Source of the DNA: Sphingobacterium zeae
Lineage (GTDB): Bacteria; Bacteroidota; Bacteroidia; Sphingobacteriales; Sphingobacteriaceae
Length of the DNA: 64,000 nucleotides
NCBI RefSeq assembly: GCF_030818895.1
Contig: NZ_JAUTBA010000001.1
Coordinates: forward strand, 3,968,001 to 4,032,000
Direction: 5' to 3'
Under the pieces are notes generated by a model. The model worked only from the letters and a program-made list of their open reading frames with translations, was not told the DNA's origin and ran no database searches. The translations under genes and the position numbers were made by a program. Positions 16,036 to 22,783 of the stretch are shown here, piece after piece (within the stretch, counting starts at the first letter, position 1; each line of letters begins with the position of its first letter).

Positions 16036-17556
16036 ATGAAAAAACAAACCTATATTTGGCTTGTATCGCTGATCCCGCTGCTTTCTTCCTGTTCTTCCGA
16101 GACAGAAAGAGAACGTAAACCCATAAATAACATCCAACTGGAGCACAGTATACTATCGCTAACCAAAGAAGCTACAAAACTCCATGTGCCCTGGGATTTA
16201 CAATATGACCGGGTCAATAACGCCATTCTGTTTTCTGAAATCGGAGGAAGTATACGAAGACTGGATACAAAAACAAAAGTTGTTACTTTGGTGGACAGCC
16301 TGACCGACGTATACCATCAGCGCACCCTGGGACTCTTGGGAATGGCGCTCTATCAGCCGGAACAGCAGCAAGCTTATCTTTACCTTTCTTACACCAGCAA
16401 AAAAGATAGCCTTATTTTTTCCAACCTATATCGCTACGATTATAATAAGGCAGGCAAGTTGTCAAACCCAAAATTGCTTTTACAGATCCCCGGAAACACG
16501 GGACATAACGGCTCCCGAGTTATTGTTTCGACAGACAAAAAAGTATATTGGGCTACAGGAGATGCCGCAAGTGATACCTTCGCACAAGACAGCACCTCAT
16601 TAAACGGTAAAATCTTACGCCTCAATCTCGACGGGAGCATTCCCAAAGACAATCCAATTAAAAACAGCTATGTATATGCCTGGGGATTTCGAAACATGCA
16701 AGGACTTACCCATGATGCAAAAGGCTTAATTTACACCTCCGAACATGGCGATGCCATCGAAGATGAAATCAACCTGATCCAACCGCTAAAAAATTATGGC
16801 TGGCCACAGATCGAAGGCATGATTGACACGGAAAAGGAAAAAGCTATCGCCAAAAAGTCCCCAAGACAGGAACCTATTAAATCGTGGACTCCAGTCGTTG
16901 CACCATCTGGTATGGCCTATTACGGTTCCAACGTTATCCCTGAATGGCAACATAGCTTATTGCTTGCGACGTTAAAAAATCAGTCTCTACGTATCCTAAA
17001 ATTATCTGCCGATGGGCAGCAGATCGTCGATGAGAAGATCCTATTCAAAGATCAACTTGGCCGGCTAAGATCCGTATTGACCTTACCCAATGGGGACATT
17101 TATTTCTGTTCAAGCAACCGGGACTGGAATCCACAAAAGGGGTTTCCAAAACCCGACGACGACGTGATCTACCGACTCCGCATTACCGATAAAGCCGTTG
17201 CGCCAAGGATTAAGCCCGTTGCAGCCAACGCCGTCAGCTCCCCGACCAAAAGTGGTCAAGCCTTATACGAAGCGTATTGTGCATCTTGTCATAAAGCAGA
17301 TGGAAAGGGACTTACAAATACCTTCCCCCCATTAGCCAATTCATCTCTTGTCAAAGGCGACCCAGCACCTTTATTGCGGGTTATCCTCCACGGACTGAAA
17401 GACAAAACAATAGCCAAGGTCAAATACGAGAGCGCAATGCCATCTTTTTCATTCCTGAAAAATGAAGAGGTCATTGAAATTACCAATTATATCCGTACAC
17501 ACTTTGGAAATTCTGCACCTAAAATCAACCAACAGCATTTAACCTCATTACGATAA
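16036..17556 (+). CDS. PQQ-type soluble aldose dehydrogenase fused to cytochrome c, lipoprotein
   Basis: The chosen start (ATG 16036) gives MKKQTYIWLVSLIPLLSSC, a lipoprotein signal with Cys19; an ATG 42 bp upstream would place a polar tail before it. Residues about 35-390 are a glucose/sorbosone dehydrogenase propeller of the soluble PQQ-glucose-dehydrogenase type, with the GHNGSR segment carrying the expected catalytic His157. Residues about 400-500 form a cytochrome c domain with CASCH (415-419) and a likely axial Met468 (AMPS). The protein would oxidise a sugar to its lactone in the periplasm and pass electrons to its own heme, then to the respiratory chain. It is first in a four-gene rightward operon and is headed by a GntR operator. 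The exact sugar is unknown. Confidence 0.88.
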   Translation: MKKQTYIWLVSLIPLLSSCSSETERERKPINNIQLEHSILSLTKEATKLHVPWDLQYDRVNNAILFSEIGGSIRRLDTKTKVVTLVDSLTDVYHQRTLGLLGMALYQPEQQQAYLYLSYTSKKDSLIFSNLYRYDYNKAGKLSNPKLLLQIPGNTGHNGSRVIVSTDKKVYWATGDAASDTFAQDSTSLNGKILRLNLDGSIPKDNPIKNSYVYAWGFRNMQGLTHDAKGLIYTSEHGDAIEDEINLIQPLKNYGWPQIEGMIDTEKEKAIAKKSPRQEPIKSWTPVVAPSGMAYYGSNVIPEWQHSLLLATLKNQSLRILKLSADGQQIVDEKILFKDQLGRLRSVLTLPNGDIYFCSSNRDWNPQKGFPKPDDDVIYRLRITDKAVAPRIKPVAANAVSSPTKSGQALYEAYCASCHKADGKGLTNTFPPLANSSLVKGDPAPLLRVILHGLKDKTIAKVKYESAMPSFSFLKNEEVIEITNYIRTHFGNSAPKINQQHLTSLR

Positions 17557-17561
17557 ATCTC

Positions 17562-18794
17562 ATGGAAAACAACCTCGAGCCAAAACCCTCTTTGTTTAAA
17601 AATTGGCTATCCATCTTAGGTCCCGGCATCATTACCGCCGCCCTGGTTTTCGGGCCCAGCAAAATGACCATCACATCAAAAATGGGTGCAGATTATGGCT
17701 TCGCCCTATTATGGGTTGTCGTCGTCGCGATCTTTTTTATGATGGTTTTCACCAATATGGCGGCACGTATCGGCATTGCGAGAGACGAATCTTTACTTAC
17801 CTTGATTCGCCAGAAATTTGGTAAAACAACCGCCATCATCATTGGCCTCGGAATCTTCCTTGTCGCAACCTGTTTTCAATCCGGAAATGCCACAGGGGTC
17901 TCCATTTCTGTTTCGGAAGCAACGGGGACAAACCCCAAAATATGGATCATCGTTTTTAATGTCATCGGCATTTTACTGTTGTTCTTCAAGTCTTTCTATG
18001 CGCTACTGGAAAAACTGATGCTAGCACTTATTATCCTTATGCTATTTGCTTTTTTATCCACAGCCATAATGACAAAGACGTCTGCACAGGACTTTTTCTT
18101 AGGTTTTATTCCAAGCCTCCCGCCTTTATCAATGGGTTTAATTATTGCTTTCACAGCGTCTTGCTTTTCGATCGTGGGTGCGTTTTATCAAAGTTATCTT
18201 GTGCAGTCAAGAAGAAAACTGTCGTCCAACAAGCAGACTTCGGAACGGCAAATAGTCGGGAGCAGAATCGGCATCATTATACTCGGGATCATGAGTGCTG
18301 CCGTGATGGTCTGCGCTGCAAATACCCTTCATCCGCAAGGCATCAAATTGAGTTCTGCCGCTGAGATGGGCCGTGCATTGGAACCGCTTTTGGGAAGCTA
18401 CGCCTCACACCTCTTTTTTATCGGTCTTTTCGGCGCCTCCTTTTCTTCCTTGATCGGCAATGCTGTATTAGGCGGTTCATTACTGGGCGATACCTTTGGC
18501 TTCGGCAACAATCTCAATCACCCCAAAGTGAAACTCTTTATTTCTTTGGTCATGATTTTTGGGTCTGCCATCGCACTGATCTTCGGAAATCTCCCCTTGG
18601 AGCTTATTGTTTTTGCGCAAAGCATCACCATTTTTCTTGTTCCCTTTATTGGCATTATCCTCTTTCTGATCGCAAACGACAAAGAAATTATGGGTGCGCT
18701 CAGAAACAGCCCACGAACAAGGTTATGGGCAATCCTCGGACTTCTCTTACTCGTTTTTCTTGCTTTTAGTAATTTCTATAATTTAATCAAATAA
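17562..18794 (+). CDS. Nramp-superfamily transporter lacking the metal-binding motifs
   Basis: The 410-residue membrane protein has about eleven hydrophobic helices and starts like an Nramp protein (NWLSILGPGIITAALVFGP). In true Nramp metal transporters the next residues in helix 1 are DPGN; here they are GPSK (31-34). In helix 6 the family has a MPH(N) motif; here the region is VGAFYQSYLVQSRRK (205-219) with no Met-Pro-His. Both metal-binding signatures are therefore gone. It is second in an operon of sugar-acid enzymes, 5 bp after the dehydrogenase gene. Transport of an organic substrate of the pathway is an inference; the automated label of divalent metal transporter would probably be wrong. 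Confidence 0.85.
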   Translation: MENNLEPKPSLFKNWLSILGPGIITAALVFGPSKMTITSKMGADYGFALLWVVVVAIFFMMVFTNMAARIGIARDESLLTLIRQKFGKTTAIIIGLGIFLVATCFQSGNATGVSISVSEATGTNPKIWIIVFNVIGILLLFFKSFYALLEKLMLALIILMLFAFLSTAIMTKTSAQDFFLGFIPSLPPLSMGLIIAFTASCFSIVGAFYQSYLVQSRRKLSSNKQTSERQIVGSRIGIIILGIMSAAVMVCAANTLHPQGIKLSSAAEMGRALEPLLGSYASHLFFIGLFGASFSSLIGNAVLGGSLLGDTFGFGNNLNHPKVKLFISLVMIFGSAIALIFGNLPLELIVFAQSITIFLVPFIGIILFLIANDKEIMGALRNSPRTRLWAILGLLLLVFLAFSNFYNLIK

Positions 18795-18801
18795 TTCAGA
18801 C

Positions 18802-19824
18802 ATGGACCATAACAATTTAGCGGAATTGGAACAGCAAATACTTGCACCATCATTAGATCTAATTGAAGATATAAAAAAGATACAAGGTGATATCCTTTTC
18901 CTAGGTATTGGCGGAAAAATGGGGCCAAGCATGGCAAAACTAGCCATGAGGGCTATTCAAGCTGCAGGAATAGACAAAAAGGTCATTGGTGTTTCGCGTT
19001 TTTCAACCAAGGAACTCCAACAGGAACTGGAAGATTTAGGCATAGAGACCATCGCCTGCGACCTGCTGAATGAGGAAGAACTCAAAAAGATTCCGCAGGT
19101 TCCGAATGTCATTTACCTCGCAGGACATAAGTTCGGTACCACAGGAAATGAAGATTTCACCTGGGCAATGAACACCTATCTTCCCGGAATGGTAGCTTCT
19201 CATTTTCGAGACTCCAACATTGTTGCTTTTTCTTCGGGTAACGTACTGCCCTTTGTGCCGATAAGCAATGGCGGCGTTTCCGAGGAAAGAACGCCCGAGC
19301 CTGTCGGTGAATACGCACAATCCTGCTTGGGACGCGAGCGCATATTCGAGTATTTTTCGAAGAAAAATGGTACACCTACCCTGATCTACCGATTGAATTA
19401 TGCGGTGGATTTTCGCTATGGTGTCCTCGTAGAAATTGCAAAATCGGTCAAAGGGCAGCTCCCAATAGATTTGACAACCGAAAACGTCAATGTCATCTGG
19501 CAGGGAGATGCCAACGAAATTGCCTTAAGATCATTATTGCACTGTCAGTCTCCGGCCAAAATACTGAATGTCACGGGGCCCGAAATCCTTTCTACACGAT
19601 GGATCGCAGAGCGCTTTGCTGAGCATTTCAACACTAGGCCCATCTTTGTGAATGAGCCCGCCGGAACTGCTTTACTAAACAACGCTTCCGAATGCCATCG
19701 TTTATTTGGCTACCCGAAGACAACCATACGGGAAGCGATAGACATTACAGCCAAATGGTTGATCCAAGGTGGCGAACTATGGAACAAAGACACGCACTTT
19801 CAAGAACGAAAAGGAAAATTCTAA
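18802..19824 (+). CDS. NAD-dependent epimerase/dehydratase-like protein
   Basis: The 340-residue protein has a Rossmann fold typical of extended SDRs. The dinucleotide loop is GIGGKMG (35-41), a conserved AFSSGNVLP follows at about 142-150, and the active-site tyrosine appears as Tyr171 in GEYAQSC. The usual YxxxK lysine is replaced by Cys175, so the classical proton relay is altered. The substrate is probably a sugar or sugar acid, given the neighbours. Its stop codon overlaps the start of the aldolase-like gene by one base (TAATG), a sign of tight coupling. A more precise function cannot be assigned. Confidence 0.85.
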   Translation: MDHNNLAELEQQILAPSLDLIEDIKKIQGDILFLGIGGKMGPSMAKLAMRAIQAAGIDKKVIGVSRFSTKELQQELEDLGIETIACDLLNEEELKKIPQVPNVIYLAGHKFGTTGNEDFTWAMNTYLPGMVASHFRDSNIVAFSSGNVLPFVPISNGGVSEERTPEPVGEYAQSCLGRERIFEYFSKKNGTPTLIYRLNYAVDFRYGVLVEIAKSVKGQLPIDLTTENVNVIWQGDANEIALRSLLHCQSPAKILNVTGPEILSTRWIAERFAEHFNTRPIFVNEPAGTALLNNASECHRLFGYPKTTIREAIDITAKWLIQGGELWNKDTHFQERKGKF

Positions 19825-20888
19825 TGAAAACTTTAGACAACAAATTACAACAATTGCTTTGGGAAGGGACGGTCATTCCGGCGCACCCCCTCGCCCTCAA
19901 TGAGGACCGCAGCATTGACGAAGCACATCAACGACTCCTGACCCAGTATTACATAGCCAGTGGAGCGGGCGGAATCGCTGTCGCTGTACATTCAACCCAG
20001 TTTGAAATCCGGGAACCTGAGATCAATCTTTTTGAAACCGTGTTGAGATGGGCTAGCGAAGAAGTCGATAAAGCTGAGCTCCAACGACCATTTATCAAAA
20101 TTGCGGGCATCTGCGGCGCCACAGAACAAGCGGTACAGGAGGCAAACACGGCACTTCAATACGGTTATGATATCGGACTTTTGAGTATGGGCGGACTCCA
20201 AAGCTGGACTGAAAATGCAATATTAGATCGAGTCAGAACAATAGCAGCTATTATTCCTGTTTTTGGATTCTATCTTCAACCTGCCGTTGGTGGCCGTATT
20301 TTCTCTTATTCCTTTTGGCAGCAGTTTGCCGAAATCGACAACGTCGTCGCCATCAAGTGCGCCTCCTTCAACCGCTACCAGACATTGGACGTTATGCGTG
20401 CTATAGCCAACTCCAGCCGGCGAGATCAAATTGCCATGTACACGGGCAATGATGACAATATTGTCAACGATCTGATGAGCGTGTATAATTTCCCCGTAGC
20501 TGGAGAAAATGTCTCCATAGAATTTAAAGGTGGCTTACTAGGTCATTGGGCCGTTTGGACGGCAAAGGCCGTTGAGCTCCTTCGGGAAATAAAATCATAC
20601 AAACAGAACCCCAATAACCTCCATGCTAGCCATCTCCTAAGCAAAGCAATTGCTGTCACAGACAGTAATGCCGCATTTTTTGACCCAGCAAATGCATTCC
20701 ACGGCTGTATACCAGGCTTACATGAGGTGCTCCGTAGACAAGGTTTGATGAAAGGTATCTGGTGTCTGAATCCCGACGAAAATCTATCCGTCGGACAGCG
20801 AGAGGAAATTGATCGTGTATATAAAGACTACCCTGAGTTAAACGACGATGAATTTGTCAAGGAGTTTCTTAAATCTAGATCCCAATAG
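19824..20888 (+). CDS. DHDPS/NAL-family aldolase or dehydratase
   Basis: The start is taken at ATG 19824, which overlaps the stop of the previous gene (TAATG) and gives MKTLDNKLQQLLWEGTVIPAHPLAL, a normal beginning for this family. The 354-residue product has the (beta/alpha)8 pattern of class I pyruvate-dependent aldolases, with Tyr150 in FGFYLQPAVGG and the Schiff-base lysine at Lys178 (VVAIKCASFNR). These enzymes split or dehydrate 2-keto-3-deoxy sugar acids or build related compounds. It is longer than the usual 290-310 residues because of an extended C-terminus. As last gene of the operon it fits the cleavage step after the DgoD-like dehydratase. Confidence 0.88.
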   Translation: MKTLDNKLQQLLWEGTVIPAHPLALNEDRSIDEAHQRLLTQYYIASGAGGIAVAVHSTQFEIREPEINLFETVLRWASEEVDKAELQRPFIKIAGICGATEQAVQEANTALQYGYDIGLLSMGGLQSWTENAILDRVRTIAAIIPVFGFYLQPAVGGRIFSYSFWQQFAEIDNVVAIKCASFNRYQTLDVMRAIANSSRRDQIAMYTGNDDNIVNDLMSVYNFPVAGENVSIEFKGGLLGHWAVWTAKAVELLREIKSYKQNPNNLHASHLLSKAIAVTDSNAAFFDPANAFHGCIPGLHEVLRRQGLMKGIWCLNPDENLSVGQREEIDRVYKDYPELNDDEFVKEFLKSRSQ

Positions 20889-20921
20889 TCGCTTCCTTTT
20901 ATAACAATCGGTTCCCTCTCA

Positions 20922-20970
20922 AAGGTCTCATCACCCGGGCTAGTCATAGCTAACGAGGTGATGGGACCTT
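20922..20970 (+). terminator. Terminator-like hairpin after the aldolase operon
   Basis: Arms AAGGTCTCATCACC (20922-20935) and GGTGATGGGACCTT (20957-20970) pair over 14 positions with one wobble. The 21-nt loop contains a short GCTA/TAGC pair. CCTTTT follows. It ends the dehydrogenase-to-aldolase operon. The remainder of the gap to 21171 shows only a possible AAAGG ribosome site before the MFS gene. Confidence 0.65.
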
Positions 20971-21171
20971 CCTTTTAGCTCCAGTTCATATTTTACCAAT
21001 CAATGACTGACCGGGAGGAATCTCGCGCACAACAAAAGGTTTGCTTTTTATAACTTTGCGTCATGAAATTTCTGAAAATAGCATTAACCTCCAGCCTTCC
21101 GTGACAAGCCTGCTATTTAATGCAGCGTGAACGTCCACAGCGACGGAAAATAAATAAAATTTTTATAAAGG

Positions 21172-22365
21172 ATGGAAAAAAACACTACCCCACAACAGTC
21201 ACTTATACCGACGATACTTGCATTTGCACTTGTTCCGATTACCGGGCTTGCCACAGATATTTATCTTCCTTCAATGCCACAAATGGCGCAGGAACTTGGC
21301 TTAAATGAAAGCAAAATTCAATTGACGCTTTCGCTTTTTCTAATCAGCTATGGTGTTGCTCAGTTCTTCACAGGAGCATTGGTGGATGCCTGGGGAAGGT
21401 ATCGCATCAACCTCATTTCACTTTTTCTTTTTATTATCAGTTTTTGGGTAACAGCACACACGCAGGATATCTGGGTTATCTACCTAATGCGGATTTTACA
21501 GGGAATTTTATCGGCATTTGTTGTCATCTCCAAAAGAGCCTATTTTGTCGATGTCTACGACGGTGAACAGCGTAAGCACTACCTCAGCATTATGACCATC
21601 GTCTGGTCGATCGGACCGATTGTGGCTCCCTTTATCGGTGGTTACCTACAAACACAATTTGGCTGGCGTTCCAACTTTATTGTTCTGGCCGCCTATAGTG
21701 CTGTGCTCTTTGTACTTGAACTGATCTTTTCCAGCGAAACAATCAGACAGAAAAAGCCCCTTCACATCGATTATTTGATTAGCGAGTTTAAAATGATGCT
21801 AAAAAGCACCGATTTTACCTTCGGCATATTCATGTGCGGCATATCCTATGGCCTGGTCATGTTCTACAATCTCAGTGGCCCCTTCTTTATTGAGCATCAA
21901 CTGGGATATAGCGCAATTACCACTGGCTATACCTCCCTTATTATGGGTTTAGCCTGGATGTGTGGTGGATTTATTGGAAAAGCATTGATCAAAAAGGCAT
22001 TGATACCCAAACTGAGAATCGCCAACTTCATTCAGATCAGCCTGATTGTATGTATGCTCTTGGTTTCACCTTACCTGTCAAATCTCTATGTATTGACATT
22101 TTTCGCATTTGCAGTACACTGTACTGCCGGATTCGTTTTTAACAATTATTTCAGCTATTGTTTGGGAAGATTTCCATTGTCGGCCGGTATCGCCGGCGGA
22201 TTGGTTGGCGGAATTACCTACCTGCTGACCTCTTCACTCAGTTACATCACGGTAAGCTTGGTAAACCCTTCTTCGCAGTTTCAGATTGGATTAGGTTATG
22301 GCATATTTTCCATATTGGGTTTGATCACTTTATATGTGATTAGTAAGCTCGTCAAGAGCAGCTAG
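21172..22365 (+). CDS. MFS transporter, Bcr/CflA drug-efflux type
   Basis: The 397-residue protein has twelve predicted membrane helices and the features of the Bcr/CflA efflux group: TGLATDIYLPSMPQMAQEL in the first helix and loop, GALVDAWGRYR between helices 2 and 3, and WRSNFIVLA after helix 5. These proteins export drugs or metabolites by proton antiport across the inner membrane. The ATG at 21172 is preceded by AAAGG. It stands alone between the sugar-acid locus and a small RNA gene, and its substrate is not known. Confidence 0.9.
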   Translation: MEKNTTPQQSLIPTILAFALVPITGLATDIYLPSMPQMAQELGLNESKIQLTLSLFLISYGVAQFFTGALVDAWGRYRINLISLFLFIISFWVTAHTQDIWVIYLMRILQGILSAFVVISKRAYFVDVYDGEQRKHYLSIMTIVWSIGPIVAPFIGGYLQTQFGWRSNFIVLAAYSAVLFVLELIFSSETIRQKKPLHIDYLISEFKMMLKSTDFTFGIFMCGISYGLVMFYNLSGPFFIEHQLGYSAITTGYTSLIMGLAWMCGGFIGKALIKKALIPKLRIANFIQISLIVCMLLVSPYLSNLYVLTFFAFAVHCTAGFVFNNYFSYCLGRFPLSAGIAGGLVGGITYLLTSSLSYITVSLVNPSSQFQIGLGYGIFSILGLITLYVISKLVKSS

Positions 22366-22471
22366 TTGTTGATTGAGTCTTGCACACAAAAAACACAGCT
22401 CACCTGTAGTTGTTTGTCCACAAAAATGCACATACAAGATAAATTGTTTTTAACTTAGTATCAAAAACAAC

Positions 22472-22479
22472 TATATTTG
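22472..22479 (+). promoter_or_regulatory. Promoter -7 box of small RNA copy 1
   Basis: TATATTTG matches the Bacteroidota -7 consensus TAnnTTTG exactly. It ends 5 bp before the segment that is identical to the second RNA copy, which is the expected distance to the RNA start. Confidence 0.65.
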
Positions 22480-22483
22480 TATC

Positions 22484-22549
22484 ATCATAATTTAGGTTTA
22501 TAATTGGTTATTTAAGGTTTTCATTCTCCCCGTTTGAAAACCTTTTTTT
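22484..22549 (+). ncRNA. Candidate small RNA, copy 1 (66 nt identical to copy 2)
   Basis: This 66-nt stretch is repeated base for base at 51758-51823. Flanking sequence differs, yet both copies have a TAnnTTTG box ending 5 bp upstream and both end in a perfect intrinsic terminator. Here the stem AAGGTTTTCA/TGAAAACCTT is at 22514-22523 and 22535-22544, with an 11-nt loop TTCTCCCCGTT and a run of eight T (22543-22550). The start of identity coincides with the predicted RNA start. The 5' part (about 30 nt) is AU-rich with no ATG-initiated ORF. I do not recognise a named RNA family. The stretch 22550-22783 after it holds nothing I can identify. Confidence 0.75.
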
Positions 22550-22783
22550 TATCCTATTTTTTTAGTCTACCGGATAGCACTTGTTCTGGTCTTTTGTGCC
22601 GCACCCTAGCTATCAAAAATCAAACTATCGGATGAAATACGTAGAATCAACCAAATGATGTTTTTGCTCCAATAAAATGGATGCCGTACGGACCTTTCAA
22701 CGTGCTATACAAGCTCGGAGATTACCAATTTTCCAATAAAATCGATATATTGTACCCCAAATCAATTTTAAGTGAGGGAGTCG

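Noticed and set aside
22676..22739. Short plus-strand frame starting ATGGATGCC before the Y_Y_Y regulator
   Set aside because: About 20 codons, no family match, no promoter or ribosome site.
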